From positions 885,710 to 949,709 of the forward strand of contig CAWEQO010000001.1 of the NCBI GenBank assembly GCA_963811225.1: a stretch of 64,000 bases of DNA, given 5' to 3'. The notes under the pieces were generated by a model. It saw only the letters and a list, made by a program, of their open reading frames with translations, had not been told where the DNA came from and searched no databases. The position numbers and the translations under genes were made by a program. Of this stretch, positions 9,980 to 17,928 are shown piece by piece (within the stretch, counting starts at the first letter, position 1; every line of letters begins with the position of its first letter). Source of the DNA: CAWEQO01 sp963811225 (lineage in GTDB: Bacteria > Chloroflexota > Anaerolineae > Anaerolineales > Anaerolineaceae).

Positions 9980-10104
9980 ATGGCGAACCTTGACCTGAGC
10001 CCCTTCCAGATCAAGGCCGTCCGATGGTCCTGCTCGGCAAACGTGACACGGCGACGTTCACTTGTCTTTTTAATGACACCCCTGTCCATTTTCAGGTAAG
10101 ATAA
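9980..10104 (+). other. Very short frame after the phosphatase, possibly a remnant or a frameshifted small gene
   Basis: ATG 9980 sits just after the phosphatase stop with GGAGG 6 nt upstream, and reads MANLDLSPFQIKAVRW before ending at 10099 (39 codons). If one base is added near 10022, a second frame (MVLLGKRDTATFTCLFNDTPVHF) continues to 10104. The ribosome site argues for translation. A STAS-type partner was looked for and is not recognisable. No function is assigned. Confidence 0.3.
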
Positions 10105-10141
10105 AACCCACGTTCATCTAGAATGAAGGAGGGATTGAGAA

Positions 10142-10528
10142 ATGGCAGGATATCACATCGATATCGAGAAGAAAACACTGGAAAACGAATATTTCCGCGA
10201 GGTGCTGTTCACCGGGCCAAACGAGCAGCTGGTGGTCATGGCGCTCCGGCCCGGCGAGGACATCGGCATGGAAGTCCACGACGATACCGACCAGTTCATC
10301 CGCATCGAGGCCGGCAAGGGCAAAGCCGTGCTTGACGGCCAGGAGATCGTCCTGCGTGACGGCTCGGCCGTGGTCGTCCCGGCCGGCACTCAGCACAACA
10401 TTGTCAACACCTCTGACACAGACATGCTCAAGCTCTACACCGTATACGCCCCGCCCGAGCACCCCGACAAGACCATCCACAAGTCACGGGCAGAGGCCAT
10501 GGCCTACGAGAAGGAACATCATCAGTAA
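10142..10528 (+). CDS. Cupin-domain protein
   Basis: The protein has 128 residues and a single conserved-barrel (cupin_2) domain. Motif 1 is around LRPGEDIGMEVHDDTDQFIRIEAG and motif 2 around VVVPAGTQHNIVN; they supply the expected His and Glu-like metal ligands. Related small cupins are often annotated as mannose-6-phosphate isomerase-like, but no sugar-isomerase partner is nearby, so only the fold is claimed. AAGGAGGG lies upstream of ATG 10142. The gene converges with the GH20 gene across a family A palindrome. Confidence 0.85.
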   Translation: MAGYHIDIEKKTLENEYFREVLFTGPNEQLVVMALRPGEDIGMEVHDDTDQFIRIEAGKGKAVLDGQEIVLRDGSAVVVPAGTQHNIVNTSDTDMLKLYTVYAPPEHPDKTIHKSRAEAMAYEKEHHQ

Positions 10529-10612
10529 GAGAGAGTAGAGAGCAGAAATTAGAGAGCAGTCTGGAAACTGGCTGCTCTCTGCTCTCTACTCTCTACTCTC
10601 TGCTGTCTATTT
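10528..10612. repeat. GA/CT-rich palindrome, family A copy 2
   Basis: A long imperfect inverted repeat built from GAGAGTAGAGAGCAG on the left and CTGCTCTCTACTCTC on the right fills the whole gap between the convergent cupin and GH20 genes. See the family A finding. Confidence 0.7.
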
Positions 10613-12256
10613 CTACTCCCACGGCACCTGCGGCGAGCGATAAAAATCTACCCCCATGGCTGTGAGCCGCGGCCCGTGCGCCGCCAGCCGCAGCCTGTAT
10701 TCCTCCCAGCCGCGGCACTCGGCCTGCGACCAGCCGATCTCGGCATGGCCCGGCAGGCGCGGGAACGCCAGCCACTCCACCTCGTCGATGGTCTCGGTCG
10801 TCTCCGACCACAGCGGCGCCTCGACCCCCAGAACGTTGTCGGGCGTTGCGCCCGGCTGCGCCAGCGGATCCCACTCGTAGGCGTCCTGCACCTCCACGTA
10901 CCCGGCCCAGTGCAGCCCCAACTTCGAAGAGGGATCGTACTGCATATCCAGGTAGGTCTTTTCGGCCGGTGAGAGCACCAGCTTCACCCCCTGTGCGGCA
11001 GCCTTGCGCCCGCCGCCATGGTTCCAGACCTGGGCGACCGAGTCCGGGCGCAGGTCGATCTGCCCGATCTCTTCCCAGCCCACCATCTGCTTGCCGTGCG
11101 CCGCCACGATCTCCTGCACGATCGCCATGAACTTGCGGTAATCGGCCGCCGGAGTGGCCTTGGCCTCGTCGCCGCCGATGTGGATGTATGGCCCCGGCGT
11201 CAGCGCCGCCACCTCGCCGATCACTTGATCGATGAACCGGTAGGTGACGTCCTTGTCCAGGCACAACGAGCTGAAGCCCACCCGCGTGCCGCTGTACAGC
11301 CTGGTTGCGCTGCCGTCACAGTTCAACTCCGGATACGAGGCCAGCGCCGCGTTGGTGTGCCCGGGCATGTCGATCTCCGGCAGCACCATGATGAAGCGGC
11401 TCTGCGCGTACGCCACGATCTCGGCATACTCTGCCTGGGTGTAGAAGCCGCCCTCGCCGCCGCCCACCTCGCTCCCGCCACCTATCTCGGTCAGCTTGGG
11501 CCAGGATTGAATTTCCAGCCGCCAGCCCTGGTCGTCGCTCAGATGCAGGTGCAGGCGGTTGAACTTGTACGCCGCCATCCGGTCGATGTAGCGTTTAACG
11601 TCCTCCACAGAAAAGAAGTGCCGGGCCACGTCCAGCATCGCCCCGCGCCACTCGAAGCGTGGGGTATCGCGCACCGTACCGGTTGGCAGGGTCCACGGCC
11701 CCGGCTGCGGCTCGCTCGCTTCCATCGCTGCGGGGAACAGCTGGCGCAGCGTCTGCACCGCATAGAACAACCCGGCCGGCTCCACAGCCGACAGGCGCAC
11801 CCCCTGCTCGGTCACCTCCAGGGTGTAGCCCTCCGGGCCCAGGGCCGGGTCGGCATTCAGCGTCAGCGCAATCGAGTTCTCAGGCAGGCGGTCTGGTGGG
11901 AACGCCACCGCCAGGGAGTAGCCGCTGCCCCGGTTGAGCCGGTCGACCAGGTACTGCGCAACCGCGCGCACCTCTGCGTCGCCGGGCGAGACGTAAACTT
12001 GCGTTTCGGGCGTCAGGTTAAAAATGCTGCCGGTTGCTGCCGCTTCCGTCGGCTTCGGGATCAGTGTGTCGAACGTGGTTTTGGATGGCGGCAGGCCGCC
12101 AGTCTTCGCCGGGTTGGGGATGAAGATCTCGGCTGGTCGTGGCTCCACCGGCGCATCGGTCACCTCGCTCGACGCGCAGGATGCCAGCGCCAGCTCGAAC
12201 AGCAGCACGGCAGCCAGCCGCCAACCCCATCTGCGGGAATTGAAATGTTTCTTCAA
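10613..12256 (-). CDS. Family 20 beta-N-acetylhexosaminidase, lipoprotein
   Basis: The protein has 547 residues. It begins with a basic n-region and hydrophobic stretch ending in the lipobox LASC (Cys 27), so it is probably membrane-anchored outside the cytoplasm. A GH20b domain (about 70-190) precedes the catalytic barrel, which opens with RFEWRGAMLDVARHFF and HLHLSDDQGWRLEI. The catalytic Asp-Glu pair lies in HIGGDEAKA. GH20 enzymes remove terminal N-acetylglucosamine or N-acetylgalactosamine by substrate-assisted catalysis, consistent with chitin or peptidoglycan scavenging. It stands alone, with a repeat-rich gap upstream. Confidence 0.92.
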   Translation of the reverse strand: MKKHFNSRRWGWRLAAVLLFELALASCASSEVTDAPVEPRPAEIFIPNPAKTGGLPPSKTTFDTLIPKPTEAAATGSIFNLTPETQVYVSPGDAEVRAVAQYLVDRLNRGSGYSLAVAFPPDRLPENSIALTLNADPALGPEGYTLEVTEQGVRLSAVEPAGLFYAVQTLRQLFPAAMEASEPQPGPWTLPTGTVRDTPRFEWRGAMLDVARHFFSVEDVKRYIDRMAAYKFNRLHLHLSDDQGWRLEIQSWPKLTEIGGGSEVGGGEGGFYTQAEYAEIVAYAQSRFIMVLPEIDMPGHTNAALASYPELNCDGSATRLYSGTRVGFSSLCLDKDVTYRFIDQVIGEVAALTPGPYIHIGGDEAKATPAADYRKFMAIVQEIVAAHGKQMVGWEEIGQIDLRPDSVAQVWNHGGGRKAAAQGVKLVLSPAEKTYLDMQYDPSSKLGLHWAGYVEVQDAYEWDPLAQPGATPDNVLGVEAPLWSETTETIDEVEWLAFPRLPGHAEIGWSQAECRGWEEYRLRLAAHGPRLTAMGVDFYRSPQVPWE

Positions 12257-12265
12257 AGGAGTACT

Positions 12266-12525
12266 CCTTAAGGAACCTGGTTTCGGTCAGAAACCAGGCC
12301 GTCTCTCTCCGTCCCACGCGGAGCCTCCGTCCGTCCCGCGCTGGACCGTCCCTCCGTCCCACGCGGAGCATGGGACGGAGCCCAAGACGCTCCGCGTCCT
12401 CTTCCTCCCGCTGCTAGCCCAGGGGGCGCGGAGCGCCCGAGGGATCGTCCCACGCGGAGCATGGGACGGAGGGAGGCTCCGCGTGGGAGGGAGGCTGGGG
12501 ACGGAGAGTCTCCCGAACGGATCCC
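12266..12525. repeat. GC-rich intergenic repeat cluster
   Basis: The gap between the GH20 and zinc-ribbon genes is filled by palindromic units. CGTCCCACGCGGAGCATGGGACGGAG occurs twice, near 12357 and 12447, each a hairpin of GTCCCA/TGGGAC, and partial copies lie at about 12318 and 12476. An inverted pair CCTGGTTTC/GAAACCAGG lies at 12278-12297. No gene is supported here. Confidence 0.6.
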
Positions 12526-13278
12526 TTACCCGACCTTCGTGCCACACTCCGGGCAGAACCTGGCGCCCTTCACGTCCGCGCCGCAGCTCGGGCAGTTAGC
12601 CGGTTTTTGCTCCATCTTCGTCCCGCACTCGGGGCAGAACTTGGCGCCATGCACCTCCGCACCGCACTTCGGGCACTTGCCAGATTCCGGTTGGATCATG
12701 GCCGAGCCGCATTCCGGGCAGAACTTGGTACCGGGTGCAGCCATCGTGTCGCAGCTCGGACACCTAGCGACCTGGCTGGCGGCATCGGCGGCGGCCTTGC
12801 TGGCCTTCTCGACATTCTTGAATGTCTCGCCCAGCCCAAAGGCGTTCGCCAATCCCTTCAGGGCTGCGCCGGTCTGCTCGCCGCGCGCCTCGGCGATCTC
12901 GTTCGTGCGCGGGCTGTCATCCTGGCAGAAACCGCTCTGCGTGTCGAAATCAGACAGGCACACGAGCCGGCTGCAGGTTGGGCATTCACGGAAATGCACC
13001 TGCACCTGCTTCCAGGCCGCTTCCAATTGGACGGGGGTCATGCTGTAGGTGTAGCGCGGGTCTTCGCCGAGCGCGTTGTTGGCAAGCGTGTTGCCCACCA
13101 GCGGCACCTTGCGGAGCAGCCCGCTCATCGCCGACTTGCCGATATCCTGGGTAAAGGTGTTGATCGCGTCCGGCTGGCTGCGGAACTCTCGCTCACAGGC
13201 GTCGCAGTAATACACGGCATACGGCCCAAAGCCGTCGTTGCGAACGTCGTAGCGGGGCATGCGCGAGAATGTGGCCAT
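12526..13278 (-). CDS. Multi-zinc-ribbon protein
   Basis: The protein has about 250 residues. The N-terminal half carries single CxxC knuckles (YYCDACERE, RECPTCSRLVC). A helical middle includes an alanine-rich stretch. The C-terminal third has tandem zinc ribbons with the pattern CPxCx...GxKFCPECG, three times. Such tandem ribbons are scaffolds for protein or nucleic-acid contacts; no catalytic domain is visible. Start ATG 13278 follows AAGGAG by 6 nt; the longer frame to 13326 lacks a ribosome site. The gene is divergent from ppk2. Function unknown. Confidence 0.8.
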   Translation of the reverse strand: MATFSRMPRYDVRNDGFGPYAVYYCDACEREFRSQPDAINTFTQDIGKSAMSGLLRKVPLVGNTLANNALGEDPRYTYSMTPVQLEAAWKQVQVHFRECPTCSRLVCLSDFDTQSGFCQDDSPRTNEIAEARGEQTGAALKGLANAFGLGETFKNVEKASKAAADAASQVARCPSCDTMAAPGTKFCPECGSAMIQPESGKCPKCGAEVHGAKFCPECGTKMEQKPANCPSCGADVKGARFCPECGTKVG

Positions 13279-13382
13279 GATGTTCTCCTTATTGCGGATA
13301 AATTGGAAGTTCTGGAAGATATACAAGAAGAGTGTATAACCAAGAGGCGGGCTGTGTCAAGTGGGTAAAAATTAGAAAAACA

Positions 13383-13444
13383 GAGAGTGGAGAGTCGAGA
13401 ACCGTTAGAATGACACGCTAACTGTTCTCGACTCTCCACTCTCC
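13383..13444. repeat. GA/CT-rich palindrome, family A copy 3
   Basis: Arms GAGAGTGGAGAGTCGAGAAC and its complement pair around a short AT-containing loop. Unlike the other full copies it lies between divergent genes (zinc-ribbon and ppk2), so a pure terminator role does not explain it. Confidence 0.65.
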
Positions 13445-13501
13445 GTTCTCGTTTTAATTTATACTTAACCTATCCTGCCTGACCGAAAGGAAACCTCTAC
13501 C

Positions 13502-14332
13502 ATGACCTCCATCGACTGGAAACGCTACCGGATCGAGCCCGGCCAGAAAATCGACCTCCAGGACTACGATCCCCAGGAGACCAAAGCCTGGGACGATGAC
13601 AAGGACGACGCGAAAGAAAAGCTCGACCGGCTCAATACCCGCCTGGAGACGCTGCAAGAGCTGCTCTACGCCGAGGGCAAGCGCCGCCTGTTGATCGTCC
13701 TGCAGGGCATGGATACCGCCGGTAAAGACAGCACCATCCGGCGTGTGTTCGAGGGCGTCAACCCGCAGGGCGTGCGCGTCGCCTCCTTCAAGGTGCCCAC
13801 GCCCCAGGAAATGGCCCACGATTACCTCTGGCGTATCCACAAGCAGGTGCCCGGCAGCGGCGAGATCGTTATCTTCAACCGCAGCCACTACGAAGATGTG
13901 CTGGTGGTGCGCGTCCACAACCTCGCGCCGCCCGAGGTCTGGGGTAAACGCTATGACCAGATCAACGACTTCGAAGAAATGCTGGCCGAAACCGGCACCA
14001 CCATCCTCAAGTTCTTCCTGCACATCAGCAAGGACGAACAGCGCAAGCGCCTGCTCGACCGCCTGGACGAGCCCGCCAAGAATTGGAAGTTCAACCCCGG
14101 CGACCTCAAAGAGCGCGAGCTGTGGGACGACTACCAGCAAGCCTACCAGGATGCCATCGAGAAGACCAGCACGAAATACGCCCCCTGGTTCGTCGTGCCT
14201 GCCAACCGCAAGTGGTACCGCGACCTGATCATCTCCGCCGCCCTGGTCGACGCGCTGGATGGCCTGCACATGGCCTACCCCCAGCCGGCCGAGGATTTGG
14301 ACTCCTACCGGGAAGCGCTGGCTGACGATTGA
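13502..14332 (+). CDS. ppk2: Polyphosphate kinase 2 family protein
   Basis: The protein has 276 residues, the usual length of a one-domain PPK2. The P-loop is LQGMDTAGKDSTI (about residue 65), and the lid/Walker B region reads GEIVIFNRSHYEDVLVVRVHNL, typical of PPK2. PPK2 enzymes use polyphosphate to phosphorylate nucleoside mono- or diphosphates. The subclass (AMP, ADP or both) cannot be decided by eye. GAAAGGAAA lies upstream of the ATG. It is monocistronic as far as the flanks show. Confidence 0.92.
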   Translation: MTSIDWKRYRIEPGQKIDLQDYDPQETKAWDDDKDDAKEKLDRLNTRLETLQELLYAEGKRRLLIVLQGMDTAGKDSTIRRVFEGVNPQGVRVASFKVPTPQEMAHDYLWRIHKQVPGSGEIVIFNRSHYEDVLVVRVHNLAPPEVWGKRYDQINDFEEMLAETGTTILKFFLHISKDEQRKRLLDRLDEPAKNWKFNPGDLKERELWDDYQQAYQDAIEKTSTKYAPWFVVPANRKWYRDLIISAALVDALDGLHMAYPQPAEDLDSYREALADD

Positions 14333-14362
14333 TCGTAGATCAGGATACCCTGGGGGCAGTTT

Positions 14363-14785
14363 TCATCCAAGAATCGCCGCCAGCGCAAAAAACACGATCA
14401 ATACGGAAATCATCGCTCCAATAACAATGGAGTAATTCTTAGGGTTAATTTGCCCGTTCCGATCCAATTTTCGAATTAATGGGAATAAGCGCCAGTAAAA
14501 AGAAATGGTTGCAATGCATACCGCTGCCAGGCTCATGCGCTGCATGGCAGAATTTCCGAACAGGGCAATCACCCCCAGGAGGAAAAGGAAAATTAATTTT
14601 GCTCCGGCCACCCAATAGACGAGGTATCGGACGAAGGCATGGATTTCCGGGTCCTGTTTGGATTTTTCCCAGGCGGAAAACACACCCACTGCATTGGCGT
14701 ACTTGGAACCGGGGGCAAAATACAAGGCCAAAACATTGGAAAACTCCAGGAATATGAACGCCAGGATCACAACCGTTGCGAACAT
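14363..14785 (-). CDS. Small polytopic membrane protein, unknown function
   Basis: About 140 residues with four predicted transmembrane segments (near residues 2-22, 55-78, 85-102 and 120-140) and a short basic loop RKLDRNGQINPKNYS. The start at 14785 gives 8 nt to AGGAG; the Met six bases upstream (14791) leaves only 2. It is the last gene of the low-GC SDR-flavoprotein cluster and may be the membrane partner of the flavoprotein upstream. No family recognised. Confidence 0.7.
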   Translation of the reverse strand: MFATVVILAFIFLEFSNVLALYFAPGSKYANAVGVFSAWEKSKQDPEIHAFVRYLVYWVAGAKLIFLFLLGVIALFGNSAMQRMSLAAVCIATISFYWRLFPLIRKLDRNGQINPKNYSIVIGAMISVLIVFFALAAILG

Positions 14786-14845
14786 TTGCATGTCTCCTGA
14801 TAAGGATAATTCCGCGTGCCGCTCACAAATATTCTACTGCCGTTT

Positions 14846-16453
14846 TCACCTTTTCTTTGATTGCTTCATAAGATCTTGGGCCGCATACCAGCCTGTTAAC
14901 ATTGCGATGGGCACGCCTGCCGGGGAATATGCCCACTGACCTGCCTGATAGACATTTGGGATCGGGGTAAAGACGGATTTTGGGATATTGATCAAGGTAT
15001 TGACGACTGGGGGTTCGGTTTCAAATGACCATCCGGTAATCGCTCCTTCGGAGCTTCCGGATATCTTCTGGATTGTCAGAGGCGTCGACGAAAACTTGAA
15101 AAGGATATCTTCATCCATGTCCTGATAAATCGTTTTTGAAAAAATATCGATGATCTGATTTTCAATTGTTTTCTTTAATTCATCATACCATCCGGCTTTT
15201 TCAACTTTTACCATCACGTCATAATCGAACAGGCAGCTTATCATCAGTCCGGTTTGCCCTTCAGGCGCCATGCTGCTGTCACGAAGGGCCGGGATCGAAA
15301 TTTCGAAGGTATTTAACCGGATGTATTTTTCCACCCAATCGAGTATCTCGGTTTTTGATTTTTGATCAAAATCTTCAAGAAGACGTAGTCTTTCTTGGAC
15401 GTTCGTCTCTCCCAATCCTTGCTTTGAGGGTGTGTAGAACAGGTGCGCGCCGCCGTTATCCTCAAAATAGATCGGAGGACGGTTTACCCCAATAAACATA
15501 ATAAAGATAAATTCAGCCCCTTTGGAAGAAAGGATCCGCTGCGCCTCCGATTCAATTTTTTGGGTTGTTGTTGGATCGATTCCGGCGGGATTCAGGCACC
15601 GGTACAACGTTTTTAAATCGGCTGCCCAGATCAAATGATCGTACGAGTAACAACCGCCCTCCGAATCAATCACTTTTGATTCGGAGGGAATAACGTCCAC
15701 AATGTGGGTATTCAGTTGAATATCCCCACCACAACTCAGAGTTTTCTCTTTCAACATGCGGTCCAATGCGCCGGTTCCACCCTTCGGGTAGAAATAATCC
15801 AGGTACACATAAAAATAGCCCAATGCGAAATAGGTTGGCGTTTTCCGGAAAAAATGTTGTGTTAAAATATCGATTAACGACTGGTTCTCCGATAAACCTT
15901 TTAAAAATCCTTCCATTGGCATGTTGAATTGACGAAACATCCTTAATGCATGTAAAAACTTAAAGGTCCACGGGATCAGTTTCCTAACCACGAACTTCTT
16001 GTCGCGCATGCGATCGCCAAAATTCGGGTTGTCAAATTCATATAACACCTGGTTATATCCGGACAGCTGCTTAATCAGGAGGATGATTTTTTCGATATCC
16101 GCCTTGCTTTCCGGGTACAGCTGGATCAACACTTGTTGATAATCCTGTAAATTGCCCATCGAATTCACCCGGAACAGGTGATCTTCAACCCCGATCGAGA
16201 TTTTATTTTCTAAAAGCTCCAAGTCAATTCCCAGATCTTTCAACATTGGCTTCACAATTCCGGAATTGACAAAAGCCCTTGGGCCGGAATCAAAGGAAAA
16301 CCCGCTGCTCTCAAAGGTGCTTAACAATCCCCCGGTTCGATCATTTTTATCCAGGAGCAAGACATCAAAATTTTCTCGGCTTAAATAAGCGGCCGCAGTT
16401 AACCCGGCCATTCCAGCGCCAACGATGACAACTTTTTTATTGCCTGTTTCCAT
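14846..16453 (-). CDS. Phytoene desaturase/retinol saturase-like FAD oxidoreductase
   Basis: The protein has 535 residues. The N-terminal Rossmann motif is VVIVGAGMAGLTAAAYLSRENFDVLLLDKNDRTGGLLSTF. The C-terminal segment PNVYQAGQWAYSPAGVPIAMLTGWYAAQ matches the FAD-closing motif of the CrtI/amine-oxidase family. These enzymes desaturate or saturate isoprenoid chains, but many paralogues have unknown substrates and no carotenoid gene is nearby. The start lies 17 nt inside the end of the SDR gene, showing a coupled operon. Codon use is AT-rich compared with genes on both sides, consistent with recent transfer of the three-gene block. Confidence 0.85.
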   Translation of the reverse strand: METGNKKVVIVGAGMAGLTAAAYLSRENFDVLLLDKNDRTGGLLSTFESSGFSFDSGPRAFVNSGIVKPMLKDLGIDLELLENKISIGVEDHLFRVNSMGNLQDYQQVLIQLYPESKADIEKIILLIKQLSGYNQVLYEFDNPNFGDRMRDKKFVVRKLIPWTFKFLHALRMFRQFNMPMEGFLKGLSENQSLIDILTQHFFRKTPTYFALGYFYVYLDYFYPKGGTGALDRMLKEKTLSCGGDIQLNTHIVDVIPSESKVIDSEGGCYSYDHLIWAADLKTLYRCLNPAGIDPTTTQKIESEAQRILSSKGAEFIFIMFIGVNRPPIYFEDNGGAHLFYTPSKQGLGETNVQERLRLLEDFDQKSKTEILDWVEKYIRLNTFEISIPALRDSSMAPEGQTGLMISCLFDYDVMVKVEKAGWYDELKKTIENQIIDIFSKTIYQDMDEDILFKFSSTPLTIQKISGSSEGAITGWSFETEPPVVNTLINIPKSVFTPIPNVYQAGQWAYSPAGVPIAMLTGWYAAQDLMKQSKKR

Positions 16454-17387
16454 TTAAACCACCTAACTCGAGACTGATCGTCCATAAACTTTCCGCAGCA
16501 TCTTTGTCCAGCGCAGGCGGAGCGAGCTCTTCCTCAGTGGTGAGATTGAAAAACCTGCCGGATATTCCTTCCATTTCACTGGAAACACCTAAGTAATATA
16601 GGGCTTCTGCGGAAACATCGGCAGGTCGTGCAGAACGGTCAATCAGCGCACGCTTGAAAAGTTTATAGGCGAAACCGTTGTCTTTCCCGCTGTTGGTTCT
16701 TACGTTACCTGGGTGCATTGCATTCACCGTAATTCCGGTTCCTTGGAAATATTCATTAAATTTTATCATCGAGAGCAGCTGTGCCATCTTGGCAGCGCTG
16801 TAGCTCTTCAAGCCTGAATAATGATGATGATCCCAAAATAGATCATCCAAATGCAGGCCCGATACCGAGAAGCGATAGGCTTCCGAATTTACGAATAATA
16901 TCCGCCCGCTTTTTTGATGTTTGAGCTTTTCTCGAAGGCAATAGTTCAAAATAAACGTGCTCAAATAATTGGTCTGAAAAACCACCTCGATCTTGTCTTC
17001 AGTAAGCGTTTTCTTTGTGATATAGACCCCAGCATTATGGATGAACACGTCAATATCTCGGTCTAAGATGGATAGCTGCTTTGCAGTTGCATGTACGTCA
17101 GACAATTTAGAAAAATCTGCGATCCAATAGCTGCATTGGGTGTCGAACTCGCTTGCAAGGGTTTCACATATTTCTTTTGATTTCTTTTCATTGCGGTTGA
17201 TACATAAAATATCGGCTCCATGCGAAGCATACTTTCTCGCCGTTGCATAACCAATCCCTGAAGTTGCGCCGGTAATCACCACCAAACGATGATGGAAATC
17301 ATCGCTGCATGTTTTCGGCTCTAATTGTAGATTGCGGATCATCGCAAAAACATTAGACCATTGATATTCTTTCAGGTATTTTTTCAA
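16437..17387 (-). CDS. Short-chain dehydrogenase/reductase (SDR)
   Basis: From TTG 17387 the product is about 316 residues. The nucleotide-binding motif is LVVITGATSGIGYATARKYA, with NAG at FIHNAGVYI and the catalytic YSAAK (SYSAAKMAQ). The pattern resembles retinol-dehydrogenase/WWOX-type classical SDRs. GGAGG lies 4 nt before the TTG; ATG 17342 is an alternative. The frame stays open upstream to 17801, but that part is GC-rich, overlaps intergenic repeats and lacks SDR features, so it is excluded. With the flavoprotein it suggests redox chemistry on a lipid or isoprenoid substrate; this is inference. Confidence 0.82.
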   Translation of the reverse strand: MKKYLKEYQWSNVFAMIRNLQLEPKTCSDDFHHRLVVITGATSGIGYATARKYASHGADILCINRNEKKSKEICETLASEFDTQCSYWIADFSKLSDVHATAKQLSILDRDIDVFIHNAGVYITKKTLTEDKIEVVFQTNYLSTFILNYCLREKLKHQKSGRILFVNSEAYRFSVSGLHLDDLFWDHHHYSGLKSYSAAKMAQLLSMIKFNEYFQGTGITVNAMHPGNVRTNSGKDNGFAYKLFKRALIDRSARPADVSAEALYYLGVSSEMEGISGRFFNLTTEEELAPPALDKDAAESLWTISLELGGLNGNRQ

Positions 17388-17399
17388 TATGCCTCCGGC

Positions 17400-17690
17400 T
17401 GATATCGATGGAGTCTTCCCACCCGCAGTCCGCACGGCGCCCTGTACGGAACAGACACGCCCCGATTCCCCCGGCAAGCCGTCGACTTGACTTTCTTCGA
17501 TGCGCCCATATAAATCCCTCCATACCACGCACCGCCAATCGCCGGTCACCGTTACGCTGTCCGGGTAGCGATATAAGTGGTCATGCGACTGCCAGTTGAA
17601 GGTTCTGCCAACAAGGAAATTGTATATCCGCTCTGGGCCTTGCGCAAGCAGAAGGTGCTTGCCAACCGTCTCGACTGGTTCAGGAACGAA
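17400..17690 (-). other. Unexplained open frame upstream of the SDR gene
   Basis: Between the SDR start and the family B repeats, the minus strand stays open in the SDR frame (NWQSHDHLYRYPDSVTVTGDWRCVVWRDLYGR). I recognise no family. It could be a truncated gene end left at the edge of the transferred island. No promoter is obvious. Confidence 0.25.
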
Positions 17691-17735
17691 TCCCCCGGCA
17701 TCCTCGCGAGGCAGCCCTGTAAGGGCTACCTGAGG
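17691..17735. repeat. Intergenic repeat family B, copy 1 (diverged)
   Basis: A palindromic unit with GCATCCTCGCGAGG, GCCCTGTAAGGGC and a terminal CCTGAGG. It is a diverged copy of the unit seen at 17784, 25611 and 46331. Confidence 0.5.
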
Positions 17736-17783
17736 TTCATCATCTGCACGCGCCCCTTGCCAATCTACTTTCCTGTCGCTGAA

Positions 17784-17829
17784 ACCCCAGGCTGCCCTCA
17801 CAGGGTACTTCGCGAGGATGCCTGGGGCT
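17784..17829. repeat. Intergenic repeat family B, copy 2
   Basis: CCCCAGGC and GCCTGGGG flank an inner CCCTCACAGGG and CGCGAGGAT. The unit is a hairpin within a hairpin and shares its arms with copies at 25.6 and 46.3 kb. Confidence 0.6.
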
Positions 17830-17895
17830 ACATGCTGACTGCATCAATGTGTTCGATGTTCCTGTTTTTCCTGTAAACGTATTTCAGGACTTGAC

Positions 17896-17926
17896 AAACT
17901 GCTCTCTGTTCTCTACTCTCTTTCTC
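17896..17926. repeat. Family A half-copy downstream of the ABC permease gene
   Basis: Only the CT-rich arm (CTGCTCTCTGTTCTCTACTCTC) is present, immediately downstream of the minus-strand permease gene. Confidence 0.5.
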
Positions 17927-17928
17927 AC

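Noticed and set aside
16437..17801. SDR gene starting at 17801
   Set aside because: The first 138 codons are GC-rich, pass through repeats and have no SDR pattern; a TTG with GGAGG at 17387 fits the family length.
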